Shown here in pieces: positions 48,264-57,339 of a stretch of 64,000 bases of DNA. The notes under the pieces were generated by a model. That model was not told the DNA's origin. It did no database searches and saw nothing but the letters and a program-made list of their open reading frames with translations. The translations under genes and the position numbers were made by a program. Source of the DNA: Burkholderiales bacterium 70-64 (lineage in GTDB: Bacteria > Pseudomonadota > Gammaproteobacteria > Burkholderiales > Burkholderiaceae_E); assembly GCA_001898645.1 (NCBI GenBank), contig MKUQ01000046.1, positions 25,509 to 89,508 of the forward strand. The letters are read 5' to 3'. Positions within the stretch are counted from its first letter, which is position 1; the number at the start of each line of letters is the position of its first letter.

Positions 48264-48350
48264 GGTGTCATCTCCGTATGAGGTGAATCGCGACGGCGTC
48301 CCATGCACCGTCCCTACTCCCTTGAACGCGGCGCGGCAGGGAAGGTTCCC

Positions 48351-48794
48351 TCAATCGCGATGCAGCTGCTCGAAGCCCGATGCGGCTGCCGGCTGGCTCT
48401 TGAGCACCTGCGCGAGCCGCTCGCGCTGCGCGGCATCGAGCATAGCGCTCTCGCGCTGCAACTGCTCGATGACCAGTCGCTGCTGGCGCTCCTGCAGCTG
48501 CGCGATGGCGGCGCGCTCGGCCTCGATCGCCCGCTCGTCGGGCGACGAGGCAAAGATGAGATCGACCAGGCGGTTGCGCCGGCGCTCGATCTCCTGCGAT
48601 TCGGCGTCGAGTCGGGCCAGGAAACCGGATTCCAGTTCGCGCCAGCGCTGCAATTGCGCCGCGTCCAGCCCCAGCTGCCTGACCAGCGACGGCGGCGTGC
48701 GCTGCTGGATCGCGCGATAGCCCAGCGCCCCGACCACGCCCAGGTTGACCAGCACCGAAAGCGCGAGGGCAATGCGCAGCGCGGAGGTCTTCAT
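48351..48794 (-). CDS. periplasmic CpxP/ZraP-like protein (LTxxQ-type helix bundle)
   Basis: The 147-residue protein has an N-terminal signal anchor (MKTSALRIALALSVLVNLGV), a short linker, and a long Glu/Arg/Gln-rich helical part (ERRRNRLVDLIFASSPDERA). This layout fits the CpxP/Spy/ZraP/heavy-metal-sensor family, which acts as periplasmic chaperones or sensors. It is translated with an ATGA overlap after the anti-sigma gene, so it likely belongs to the same envelope-stress unit. Confidence 0.72.
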   Translation of the reverse strand: MKTSALRIALALSVLVNLGVVGALGYRAIQQRTPPSLVRQLGLDAAQLQRWRELESGFLARLDAESQEIERRRNRLVDLIFASSPDERAIEAERAAIAQLQERQQRLVIEQLQRESAMLDAAQRERLAQVLKSQPAAASGFEQLHRD

Positions 48795-49261
48795 CGCGAC
48801 GAGCCCCGGAACGCGGGGCGCTGCCAGGGGCAGGTGCGCGGCTCGACGCACAGCCCACCCGGGGCGACCGGCGCAAAGACCGACATGACAGCCACCTGCG
48901 GCGCCGCGGCCACGCCGGCTCCCCCTGTCGCCGCCAGGCCCAGCGCCGAGCCCAGCGCGAGGGAGGCGGCCGCCCCGGCCCCGAGGGGCAGCCATCCGAA
49001 CCGGCGCGGCACACGCCGGCGAGTTGCCCGCGGCGCCGGGGCGCCCTCGAGCCGCGCGCGCAGCACCTCCGCCAGGTCGTAGCCGAGCGTCTCTTCGGGC
49101 AGGTTGCGCAGGTGGCTGCTCAGCCTGCCGAGGTCGGCCAGCATCGCCGCGCACACCGGGCAGCCGGCCACGTGCGCATCGAGGCGCGCGCGTTCGTGCG
49201 GCGCGAGCTCATCGTCGAGACGTGCCGACAGGGCGATCGTCTTCGGGCACGGTTCATTCAT
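48791..49261 (-). CDS. anti-sigma factor with zinc-finger motif (zf-HC2)
   Basis: The 156-residue protein has a cytoplasmic ZAS motif LDAHVAGCPVC (His-x3-Cys-x2-Cys) at about 27-37, a transmembrane helix near 90-112, and a periplasmic tail. It should sequester the ECF sigma factor encoded by the overlapping upstream gene. The ATG at 49261 lies inside the end of the sigma gene (8-nt overlap). The CpxP-like gene follows. Confidence 0.85.
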   Translation of the reverse strand: MNEPCPKTIALSARLDDELAPHERARLDAHVAGCPVCAAMLADLGRLSSHLRNLPEETLGYDLAEVLRARLEGAPAPRATRRRVPRRFGWLPLGAGAAASLALGSALGLAATGGAGVAAAPQVAVMSVFAPVAPGGLCVEPRTCPWQRPAFRGSSR

Positions 49262-49847
49262 CGCCGATCCCTCCGGTCGCACGCCGGGTCGCCGCCAGCA
49301 GGGCGGAGCGTGCCCGCGCGATGCGCGACTTGACGGTTCCTTCCTCGATGCGCAACGTGGCGGCGATCTGCGCATACGACAGGCCCTCCACTTCGCGCAG
49401 CAGCAGCACTTCGCGATGCTCCGGCACGAGCCGGCGCAGCGCCTCCTCGAGCTGGCCGAAGCGCTGGCGCGTGTGCAGGCGCTCCTCCGGCGTGGGGCCG
49501 TGATCGACGATCACCGCATCCTCGTCGAGCGCCTCGAACGCCACCACGCTCTTGCGCCGCAACGCATCGAGCGCTCCGTTGCGCGCGATCTGCAGCAGCC
49601 AGGTGCGGAACTGCGCCTGCGGCTGCCATTGCGGCAGCGCTTGCCAGGCCTTCATGAACGTATCCTGGGTCAGGTCCATCGCCTCGTCGCGCGAGCCGGT
49701 CATGCGCAGCAGGAAGCGGAACACGCCGTCCTGGTGACGCCTGACCAGCGCCGTGAACGCCTGCCGGTCACCCCGGCCGGCGCGCGCCGCCAGCGGCGTG
49801 TCGCCCTCGTTCAATGCGGACACGACCCGCTGCGGCTGGCACTCCAC
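49254..49847 (-). CDS. ECF RNA polymerase sigma factor (RpoE-like)
   Basis: The 197-residue factor has sigma-2 (about 35-100; DLTQDTFMKAWQALPQW, FRTWLLQIARNGALD) and sigma-4 (about 130-185; PEHREVLLLREVEGLSYAQI, then GTVKSRIARARSAL). It is followed by an anti-sigma gene and a CpxP-like gene, so it probably senses envelope or metal stress. The start is uncertain: GTG at 49847, GTG at 49823 or TTG at 49814, none with a strong ribosome-binding site. Confidence 0.9.
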   Translation of the reverse strand: MECQPQRVVSALNEGDTPLAARAGRGDRQAFTALVRRHQDGVFRFLLRMTGSRDEAMDLTQDTFMKAWQALPQWQPQAQFRTWLLQIARNGALDALRRKSVVAFEALDEDAVIVDHGPTPEERLHTRQRFGQLEEALRRLVPEHREVLLLREVEGLSYAQIAATLRIEEGTVKSRIARARSALLAATRRATGGIGDE

Positions 49848-49953
49848 ACGCCGATTCGAACGAACGACCGCGAGAAAAGTTCCGCGCCCGGCTGCAGTTC
49901 CGTGCCCGACTGCGCGGCGGGCGCGCGACGCGCGAGGCGCACATCCCGCCGGC

Positions 49954-50349
49954 TCAGGCCGTGCGCCCGAGCCGACGCCACGCGATCGCGGCGATGACCG
50001 CCCACACCACCGTGCGCAAGGTCAGTGCCCCGACGGTGCGCGGCTCCCAGGCGCCGCCCGAGGCGACGTGAAGGCCGAAGGCGGCGAACACCACGAGCGT
50101 CGCAATGGCCAGGGCGGCCGCGAGGACGAAGCCCCAGCGCCGGCGCAGCCACAGGCCGATGCCTGCCGCGACGTATGCGAAGCCGGCGAGGAAATTGAAC
50201 CAGACGACGAAGCCCACGTAGGCTCCGGCCGCGCGGCGCGCCTCCTCGCTGCCGAACAGCACCGAGCCGCCGGCACGGATCGTCGCCACGCCGAACACGA
50301 TGGCCAGCACGGCCACGACCATCATCCACGCATCCCGTCTCGCCGCCAT
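49954..50349 (-). CDS. small integral membrane protein
   Basis: The 131-residue protein has four hydrophobic helices (about 8-26, 42-63, 68-90, 104-124) and no recognised family. The start ATG at 50349 is 2 nt after the PHA synthase stop, so the two are likely co-transcribed. No function is assigned. Confidence 0.7.
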   Translation of the reverse strand: MAARRDAWMMVVAVLAIVFGVATIRAGGSVLFGSEEARRAAGAYVGFVVWFNFLAGFAYVAAGIGLWLRRRWGFVLAAALAIATLVVFAAFGLHVASGGAWEPRTVGALTLRTVVWAVIAAIAWRRLGRTA

Positions 50350-50351
50350 GG

Positions 50352-52118
50352 CTATCTTTCCCTCGCATAGGTGCCGGGCGCATCGGCGATGGGCGCGTAG
50401 GCCCCTTGCGCGCCGCCCATGGGCGGCGGCGCCATGCGTCCCGAGGAGCGCCGCGCCAGCCAGTCCTGCCAGGCAGGCCACCACGATCCCTCGCGCACCG
50501 GCATGTCGGCGCGCCAGCGCTGCGGGTCCACGTAGCGCTCGCCCGCGGCACGCGTGCCCACCTGGAAGCTGCGCCCGGGGTGGCCCGGCTCGCTCACCAC
50601 ACCCGCGTTGTGTCCGCCGCTGGTGAGCACGAAGCTCACCTCGGTATCGCTGAGCAGGTGGATCTTGTAGACCGACTGCCAGGGCGCCACGTGGTCGCGC
50701 ACCGTGCCGATGGCGAAGATCGGCACCCGGATGTCGGCCAGCACCACCGGGCGGCCGTCGACGCGGTAGCGCCCCTCGGCCAGGTCGTTGCCGAGGTACA
50801 GGCGCCGGAGGTACTCGCTGTGCATGCGAAACGGCATGCGCGTGGTGTCGGCGTTCCAGGCCATCAGGTCGTTGAAGGTCTCCCGCTCGCCGAGCAGGTA
50901 TTCGCGCACCCGCCGCGACCACACCAGGTCGCGCGAATTCAGCAGCTGGAACGCGCCGGCCATCTGCCGGCCCTCGAGGTAGCCCTGGTCCCACATGATC
51001 GCTTCGAGCCACGCGAGCTGACTTTCGTCGATGAACAGCGACAGCTCGCCCGACTCGCGGAAGTCGGTCTCCGCGGCCATCAGCGTCATGCCGTGCAGGC
51101 GCTCGTCGCCGTCGCGCGCCATGGCCGCCGCCGCGATGGCGAGCAGCGTGCCGCCCAGGCAGTAGCCGACCGCATCCACCTTGCGGCCCGGCACGATCGA
51201 CGTCACCGCATCGAGCGCATCCATGACGCCGAGCCGGAGATAGTCGTCCATGCCGAGGTCGCGTTCGGCCCGCCCCGGGTTCTTCCAGGACACGATGAAG
51301 ACCGTGTGGCCCTGCCCGACGAGGTACTTCACCATCGAGTCGTGCGGCGACAGGTCGAGGATGTAGTACTTCATGATCCACGACGGCACGATCAGCACCG
51401 GCTCGGCATGCACCTCGGGCGTGGCCGGCGCGTACTGGATCAGCTCGATCAGCCGGTTGCGGTAGACGACCTTGCCCGGCGTCGTGGCCAGGTTCCTGCC
51501 GACCTCGAATCCGTCGGTGCCGGTCGGGGTCTCGTCGAGCAGGGTGCGCCGGAGATCCTCGGCGAAGTTCAGCGCGCCGCGCCACAGGCTGGCGCCGCCG
51601 CTGGCGGCGATCGCATCCAGCACCTCGGGATTGGTCCACGGGAAGTTGGCCGGCGACCACATGTCGAGCAGCTGGCGCCCGCCGAAGGTGACGAGGTCCT
51701 CGTGATGGCGCGAGACGCCGCGCACGCCGGTGGTGGCGTTGTGCCACCACTGCTGCTGGAGCAGGAAGGCCTGGTGGACGACGTTGAACGGCCACCGCTG
51801 CCATGCGGGATCGGCGAAGCGGCGGTCCTGTGCCAGCGGCTCGATGCAGGCAGGGCAGTCGGGCATCACCGCCGCGCGCAGCGCGTACTGCGCCAAGCGC
51901 TGCTGCTGACGCAGCGCCTTGTCGAGCAGGCTGCGCTGCTTGCCCGGCGATGTCGCCAGGTGGATCGCCCAGTCGTACCAGGCGAGCAGGCCGGCAGCCG
52001 GCGACAGCCCGCCGGTGACGCGCGCCAGCGCGGCGTGCGCCAGGGAATCGAGTGCATCGGGCCGGCCCCGCTCGACGGCGGCCGGTTCGCCGGCAGCGAT
52101 CGACGTCGTACCCGCCAT
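50352..52118 (-). CDS. phaC: poly(3-hydroxyalkanoate) synthase (PhaC, class I-like)
   Basis: The 588-residue synthase has the lipase-like box GYCLGG with nucleophile Cys320, a catalytic Asp in VRDHVAPWQSVYK, and a His in SGGHNAGVVSEPGH. An N-terminal PhaC domain is followed by an alpha/beta hydrolase fold. It polymerises hydroxyacyl-CoA into storage granules. No phaA, phaB or phasin gene lies nearby, so this may be an additional synthase. A very small membrane protein gene follows. Confidence 0.92.
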   Translation of the reverse strand: MAGTTSIAAGEPAAVERGRPDALDSLAHAALARVTGGLSPAAGLLAWYDWAIHLATSPGKQRSLLDKALRQQQRLAQYALRAAVMPDCPACIEPLAQDRRFADPAWQRWPFNVVHQAFLLQQQWWHNATTGVRGVSRHHEDLVTFGGRQLLDMWSPANFPWTNPEVLDAIAASGGASLWRGALNFAEDLRRTLLDETPTGTDGFEVGRNLATTPGKVVYRNRLIELIQYAPATPEVHAEPVLIVPSWIMKYYILDLSPHDSMVKYLVGQGHTVFIVSWKNPGRAERDLGMDDYLRLGVMDALDAVTSIVPGRKVDAVGYCLGGTLLAIAAAAMARDGDERLHGMTLMAAETDFRESGELSLFIDESQLAWLEAIMWDQGYLEGRQMAGAFQLLNSRDLVWSRRVREYLLGERETFNDLMAWNADTTRMPFRMHSEYLRRLYLGNDLAEGRYRVDGRPVVLADIRVPIFAIGTVRDHVAPWQSVYKIHLLSDTEVSFVLTSGGHNAGVVSEPGHPGRSFQVGTRAAGERYVDPQRWRADMPVREGSWWPAWQDWLARRSSGRMAPPPMGGAQGAYAPIADAPGTYARER

Positions 52119-52178
52119 TCTTGTTTCATCCTTTTTGCAAGTAAGTTGTTACTAGCTTAATACGATCGCCGCGCTCCA

Positions 52179-53066
52179 TCAAGTCTCGCCGGGCGGCACG
52201 TCCGACGGCGCCTCCATCGGCTCGACGTGCGTGCTGAGCGTGGTCCCGGTGCGGGCCACCGCCGCCTCCACCGCATCGGCCAGGTCGTGGGCGTGCGCGA
52301 CGCTCCAGTGTCCCGGCACGCGCAGGTCGACGTGCGCGAACTGCATGGCGCCCGCCGCACGGGTGCGCAGGTTCGCGAAGGTGCATCCCTCCTGCGCGAA
52401 CGGGCGCAGCGCGGCTTCGATCTCGGCGATGCGCTGCGGCTCGAGCGCGCGGTCCATCAACCCGTCCACCGAGCGCCGCATCAGGTGCCAGCCTTCGCGC
52501 AGGATGTTCAGCGCGACTGCCGCAGCCACCAGCGGATCGAGCCAGCCCCAGCCGCTGGCATTGGCCAGGCCGACCCCGATCACCACGCCGGCGGTGGTCC
52601 AGACGTCGGTCATCAGGTGGCGCGCATCGGCCTCCAGGGCCAGCGAGCGATGCACGCGCCCGACCCGGAACAGCACCCTGGCCACACCGTAGTTCACCAG
52701 GCTCGCCATCACCGACAGGGCCGTGCCGGGCCCGAGGTGGCCGAGCTCGCGCGGGTGCAGCAGGCGTTCGGCAGCCGCGACGATGATCGCCAGGGCGGCG
52801 AGGAAGATCAGCGTGCCCTCCAAGGCCGCCGAGAAGTACTCGGCCTTGCCGTGCCCGTAGGGGTGGCTGTCGTCGGCGGGTGCGCGCGCCAGCGAGACCA
52901 TCCACAGGGCGAAGGTCGCCCCGACCAGGTTGACCAGCGACTCCAGCGCATCCGAGAGGTAGCCCACCGATCCGGTGAGCTTCCAGGCGCCTGCCTTCAT
53001 CGCGATCGTCGCCAGGGCGGCGGAAACGGAAAGCCACAGGGCGTGGCGCGGGGTCAGGGTCTTCAT
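52179..53066 (-). CDS. cation diffusion facilitator (CDF) metal efflux transporter
   Basis: The 295-residue transporter has six helices, with the metal-site residues in GYLSDALESLVNLVG and DARHLMTDVWTTAGV, the HPYGHGKAEYFSAALEG signature, and a C-terminal cytoplasmic metallochaperone-like domain. CDF proteins export Zn, Fe, Co or Mn in exchange for protons. The metal is not determinable. The ATG at 53066 is chosen. A much longer open frame upstream is a shadow of the ThDP gene. Confidence 0.92.
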   Translation of the reverse strand: MKTLTPRHALWLSVSAALATIAMKAGAWKLTGSVGYLSDALESLVNLVGATFALWMVSLARAPADDSHPYGHGKAEYFSAALEGTLIFLAALAIIVAAAERLLHPRELGHLGPGTALSVMASLVNYGVARVLFRVGRVHRSLALEADARHLMTDVWTTAGVVIGVGLANASGWGWLDPLVAAAVALNILREGWHLMRRSVDGLMDRALEPQRIAEIEAALRPFAQEGCTFANLRTRAAGAMQFAHVDLRVPGHWSVAHAHDLADAVEAAVARTGTTLSTHVEPMEAPSDVPPGET

Positions 53067-53273
53067 GAAGGCGGCATGGGCGGCGCAGGCGCCGGGAGAG
53101 TCGGCGTCGGGTCCGACGCCCCGCCGAACGATAGCAAGTTCGCCGTCGGGCCGGTGCCGGGCAGCGCGAGCGGGCCCATGCCGGTGCGGCGGCGATGCCT
53201 GCTGGCATTGCGGGAATTCATGAAGATATATTCTAGATATTTCTAAAACTGCCGCCCTTCGAAGGAGGCGTAG

Positions 53274-54989
53274 ATGGACATGTCGGAGAACATCCTGCCC
53301 GCATCGGCGCGGCACGACCCGGGCGCCCGGATACCGGTCTACCAGGCGCTGGCCGAGGACATCGCCGCGCTGGGCGCTCCGGTCTTCGGCCTGATGAGCG
53401 ACGACACGATGCTGCTGGCCGCCACGCTCGACGCCATGGGCGGCGGCTTCCACGGCGCGCGGCACGAGAACGGCGCCATCGCCATGGCCGAAGGCTACGC
53501 GACGGCCACCGGCGAGCTGGGCGTCGCGCTGATCGGGCGCGGCCCGGCCGCGGCCAACGGCCTGCACGGCGCCGTCCATGCCGGCCGCACCGGCTCCAGA
53601 GTGCTCGTCGTCTTCGGCGACGGCGCGAGCCTGGCGGGCGATCCCAACGCCCCGGGCCCGGACGGAAAGGCGTTCGACGCGGCAGGTGTCCTGCGCGCCG
53701 CCGGGCTGCGCATCTTCGTGGCCCGCTCGCCCGGCACGGCCCGCGCCGTGCTGGCCGAGGCGGTGCAGGCAGCCCGACGCGGCGCGGCGGTGGCCTTGCT
53801 GCTGCCCCTGGACGTGCAGCGAGCGGACATCACGCCCGGCCCGGCGCCCGAGCCGCCGCCACGGCCGCACGCCGCGACGGGCCCGGCGGCACCGCGCCCG
53901 CAGTCGATCGCCGCCGCGGCGGCGCTCCTCGCGCGCAGCCGCAGGCCCCTCTTCGTATCCGGCCTCGGCGCGCACCGCGCCAACGCGCGCGAGGCCATCG
54001 CGGCGCTGGCGAACCGCGTCGGCGCGCTGCTCGCCACCACGCTCAAGGCCAAGGACATGTTCCGCGGCGACCCGTGGGACCTGGGCATCATCGGTTCCTT
54101 CTCGCACTCGGCCGCCCGGCAACTGATCGACCAGGCCGACTGCGTCGTGGTGTTCGGCGCCAGCTTCAACCAGCGCACCACCAGCGGCGGCGAGGCACTG
54201 CCGCATGCGGCGCCGGTGATCCACGTCGACCTGGTGCGCAGCCACATCGGGCGCTGGGGTCCGGCCGACCTGGCCGTGGTCGGAGACGTGCGTGAGGTCG
54301 TCCGGCAACTGGCCGATGCCGTGCCGGCACGCGCGCCCGAGGACAAGCCCTTCCATGCCGGCGCCGTCCGCCAGCGCCTGGCCGCGTTCGACATGGCGGA
54401 CGAATTCCGCCCCGAGCACACCGCCCGCACCGTCGACCCGCGCGCGCTCGCCCTCGAGCTCGACCGCCTGCTGCCCGCCGATCGCAACCTGGTCTACGAC
54501 TCGGGCAACTTCCTGCAGGTGCTGCCCTACCTGCGCACCCGCGGGCCCGACCACCTCAAGCACACCAGCGACTTCTTCTCGGTGGGCATGGGCTTCGGCA
54601 CGGCGCTCGGCTTCGCCAAGGCGCGTCCGGGCGAGACCACCGTGCTGATCATCGGCGACGGCGGATTCGCGATGACCCTCAGCGAGCTGGACACCGCCGC
54701 GCGCGAGGGCATCCCGTTGATCGTCGTGGTGATGAACGACTGCGCCTACGGCGCCGAACGGCACTACCTGGAGCTCGAGCGCATGCCGATCGCTCGCGCG
54801 CTCTTCCCAGACGTCGACTATGCGCCGGTGGCCGAGGCGTTCGGCTTTCGCGCCGCCACCATCCGCTCGCTCGACGACCTGCGCCGCGCCGCGCCCCTGC
54901 TGCAGACCGCCGACGGACCGGTGCTGCTCGACTGCAAGATCAACGCCTCGGTGGCCGCGCCGTTCACGCCCGAGATGGCGGCGCACTGA
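53274..54989 (+). CDS. thiamine diphosphate-dependent enzyme (acetolactate synthase/benzoylformate decarboxylase-like)
   Basis: The 571-residue ThDP enzyme has the catalytic glutamate Glu65 in HENGAIAMAEGYA, a central domain, and the ThDP motif GDGGFAMTLSELDTAARE-to-NDCAYG at the C-terminus. It belongs to the POX/ALS/decarboxylase superfamily, in which substrate range cannot be read from motifs. Candidates are decarboxylation of 2-keto acids or carboligation. A strong GAAGGAGG ribosome-binding site (53261-53268) precedes the ATG. It stands alone, divergent from the CDF gene. Confidence 0.88.
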   Translation: MDMSENILPASARHDPGARIPVYQALAEDIAALGAPVFGLMSDDTMLLAATLDAMGGGFHGARHENGAIAMAEGYATATGELGVALIGRGPAAANGLHGAVHAGRTGSRVLVVFGDGASLAGDPNAPGPDGKAFDAAGVLRAAGLRIFVARSPGTARAVLAEAVQAARRGAAVALLLPLDVQRADITPGPAPEPPPRPHAATGPAAPRPQSIAAAAALLARSRRPLFVSGLGAHRANAREAIAALANRVGALLATTLKAKDMFRGDPWDLGIIGSFSHSAARQLIDQADCVVVFGASFNQRTTSGGEALPHAAPVIHVDLVRSHIGRWGPADLAVVGDVREVVRQLADAVPARAPEDKPFHAGAVRQRLAAFDMADEFRPEHTARTVDPRALALELDRLLPADRNLVYDSGNFLQVLPYLRTRGPDHLKHTSDFFSVGMGFGTALGFAKARPGETTVLIIGDGGFAMTLSELDTAAREGIPLIVVVMNDCAYGAERHYLELERMPIARALFPDVDYAPVAEAFGFRAATIRSLDDLRRAAPLLQTADGPVLLDCKINASVAAPFTPEMAAH

Positions 54990-54997
54990 GTAGCCGT

Positions 54998-55011
54998 GCT
55001 CGACGTCGAGC
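54998..55011. repeat. 14-bp palindrome after the ThDP gene
   Basis: GCTCGACGTCGAGC is a perfect palindrome 8 nt after the stop codon, in the 70-nt gap to the convergent MFS gene. It could be a terminator stem (no T tract) or a protein-binding site. Confidence 0.35.
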
Positions 55012-55059
55012 GGTCGTGAGCCGATCGTGGGCGTTCAGGTGATCACGGGCGATGGCGCC

Positions 55060-56274
55060 TCACGGCTGTGCCTCGCGCAGCCGTTGCCGGCCGGCAGCCA
55101 GTCCGAGCAGCGTCAGCACGCAGAATATCGCCCCGGCCACGAACGTGGCGGTCGCGCCGAGCGCGTCCCACAGCCATCCTGCCAGCATGCTCGAGACGAG
55201 CATGGCCACGCCGCACACCAGGTTGAAGATGCCGAAGGCAGTGCCGCGCAGCGGCGCGGGCGCGTGCTCGGCCACCATGGCCGCCAGCAAACCCTGCGTC
55301 ATGCCCATGTGCAGGCCCCACAGCGCGACGCCCAGCAGCACGAGCCCCCAGTGCGCCGCGGCGGCAAGCGCCGCGTCGGAAGCCACCAGGACCAGCATGC
55401 CGGCGGCCAGCAGGCGGGCATGGCTCATGCGGTCGGCGAGCTTGCCGAACGGATAGGCGCTCGCCGCGTAGACCGCGTTCATCGCCACCATCACCAGCGG
55501 GACCAGCGCCACCGGCACGCCGCGCTGCTGCGCGCGCAGCACCAGGAACGCCTCGCTGAAGCGCGCCAGCGTGAACACGCCTCCGAGGGCCACCACCCAC
55601 CAGTAGGAGCGGCCCAGGCGCGCCAGCGCCTCGCGGCGGATCGGATTGACGCCCGCCTGCGCGGGGCGCTCGTCCGGCTCGCGCACCCCGGCCACGAGCA
55701 GCAGCACGCACAGCAGCGCCGGAGCGACCGACGCCCAGAACACCGCCCGGAAGTCGTTCGCCCACAGCAGCATCAGCCCGGCCGCCAGCAGCGGGCCGAG
55801 GAAGGCGCCCACCGTGTCCAGCGACTGCCGCAGGCCGAACGATGCGCCGCGCAGGCCGGCCGGCGCAATGTCGGCCAGCAGCGCATCGCGCGGCGCACCG
55901 CGGATGCCCTTGCCGACCCGGTCGACGAAGCGCGCTGCGACCACCATCCCGAGCCCGTTGGCCAGCGCGAAGGCCGGCTTGGTGAAGGCGCCCAGCGCAT
56001 AGCCGAGCACCGCCAGCCCCTTGCGCCTGCCCAGGTAGTCGCTCAGCGCGCCGGAGAAAACCTTGACCACCAGGGCCGTGGACTCGGCGATGCCCTCGAT
56101 GATCCCGACGGCGAACACGCTGGCCCCGAGCACACCCACCAGGAACATCGGCAGCAGGCTGTGGATCATCTCCGAGGAGACGTCCATCAGCAGGCTGACC
56201 AGCCCCAGGACCCAGACACCGGAGGGGATCCGCTTGAGCGTCGCGAAGCGGGTATTCACGGCGTGCGGGGGCAT
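55060..56274 (-). CDS. MFS transporter
   Basis: The 404-residue protein has about twelve helices, with the MFS motifs GALSDYLGRRKGLAVLGY between helices 2-3 and GKLADRMSHARLLAAG in the second half, and a RGAPRDALLADIAPAGLRG central feature. It probably exports a small molecule or drug. The start ATG at 56274 lies 19 nt after the LysR stop, so the two may be a unit. The substrate is unknown. Confidence 0.88.
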   Translation of the reverse strand: MPPHAVNTRFATLKRIPSGVWVLGLVSLLMDVSSEMIHSLLPMFLVGVLGASVFAVGIIEGIAESTALVVKVFSGALSDYLGRRKGLAVLGYALGAFTKPAFALANGLGMVVAARFVDRVGKGIRGAPRDALLADIAPAGLRGASFGLRQSLDTVGAFLGPLLAAGLMLLWANDFRAVFWASVAPALLCVLLLVAGVREPDERPAQAGVNPIRREALARLGRSYWWVVALGGVFTLARFSEAFLVLRAQQRGVPVALVPLVMVAMNAVYAASAYPFGKLADRMSHARLLAAGMLVLVASDAALAAAAHWGLVLLGVALWGLHMGMTQGLLAAMVAEHAPAPLRGTAFGIFNLVCGVAMLVSSMLAGWLWDALGATATFVAGAIFCVLTLLGLAAGRQRLREAQP

Positions 56275-56293
56275 GAAGGTCGCAGCCGTCCAA

Positions 56294-57235
56294 TCAGACG
56301 GCGCGGCGCCCGCCCAGCAACGCCGCGCGGGTGACCGGGCTCTCCAGCTGTGCCAGCCACCACTGCAACGCCCGCCCCTGATCGGGCCGCCCGCTGCCGC
56401 GCCACGCATAGCTGGCCTGAACCTGCTGCTCCGGCCGTTCCACGCGCCTGACGACCAGGCGTCCGGCGTCGATGTAGCGCTGCGCCAGGCAGGTCGGCAG
56501 GAAGCCTGCGCCCAGCCCCCGGATCTGCGCATCGACCTTGGCGGGCATGCTCGAGACCGTGAAGACGTCCTGGCCCGGCAGCAGCCCGATCGTCAGGCCG
56601 TCGCCGGAGCGGACCGAGTCGGCGACCGCCACCGCCCGATGGCGGCGGACGAGATCGTCGGTCAGCGGTTCGGGCGCGCTCGCCAGCGGATGATGCGGCG
56701 CCACTGCGAACACGAAGCGCACGCTGCCCAGCGGCTCCCGCTGCAGGCCGGCCGCGGCGTCGCCGGCGACGACCGCGCCCAGCGCCAGGTCCGCCTGGCC
56801 GGAAGCCAGCGCCTGCAGCGTTCCCGACAGCGTCTCGGCGCGCAGCCTGACCCGCGTCGGCGGCTGCAGCGAGAGGAACGCCTCGCACAACTCCATCACG
56901 GTGGCGTCGTCGATGATGCTGTCGACCGCGATCGTGAACTGCGGCTCCCATCCGGTGGCGACGCGCTTGACGCGGTTGGCGATCGCGTCGACGTCGGCCA
57001 GCAGCCGCGCGCCCTCGCGCAGCAGCTCGGCACCCGCCTCGGTGAGGCGGGCCTGGCGCGAGCTGCGATCGAACAGCAGCACGTCGAGCGCATCTTCCAT
57101 CTGCCGCACCCGGTACGTCAGCGCGCTCGGCGCGACGTTGCCGGCACGCGCTGCCGCGGCAAAGCTGCCGGCGCTGGCAATGCTCTGCAGCATGGCGAGC
57201 GCATCGGGGGTCAGGACATCGCGGGGCGCGGGCAT
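56294..57235 (-). CDS. LysR-family transcriptional regulator
   Basis: The 313-residue regulator has an N-terminal winged HTH (about 8-66; SFAAAARAGNVAPSALTYRV) and a LysR substrate-binding domain. The ATG at 57235 is preferred over a TTG at 57274. It is divergent from the pirin gene by about 100 nt, and its product probably controls pirin or the MFS gene downstream. The effector is unknown. Confidence 0.9.
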   Translation of the reverse strand: MPAPRDVLTPDALAMLQSIASAGSFAAAARAGNVAPSALTYRVRQMEDALDVLLFDRSSRQARLTEAGAELLREGARLLADVDAIANRVKRVATGWEPQFTIAVDSIIDDATVMELCEAFLSLQPPTRVRLRAETLSGTLQALASGQADLALGAVVAGDAAAGLQREPLGSVRFVFAVAPHHPLASAPEPLTDDLVRRHRAVAVADSVRSGDGLTIGLLPGQDVFTVSSMPAKVDAQIRGLGAGFLPTCLAQRYIDAGRLVVRRVERPEQQVQASYAWRGSGRPDQGRALQWWLAQLESPVTRAALLGGRRAV

Positions 57236-57339
57236 CGAGCCGGTTCGTTCGGGAAATTCGAATGATGCCTTCAAATCACACGACTCCGAAGCCGCGCCGC
57301 CGGCCCCACACTCGGACTCATCGACAAGGAGATCCGACC

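Noticed and set aside
53226..53246. AT-rich ATATATTCTAGATATTTCT before the ThDP gene as a sigma-70 promoter
   Set aside because: No spacing between a TTGCGG at 53208 and any -10-like hexamer fits, so I did not annotate it. A regulatory role remains possible.
52179..54986. 935-codon open frame continuing upstream of the CDF gene
   Set aside because: Only the last 295 codons encode the CDF protein. The rest is antisense to the ThDP enzyme gene.
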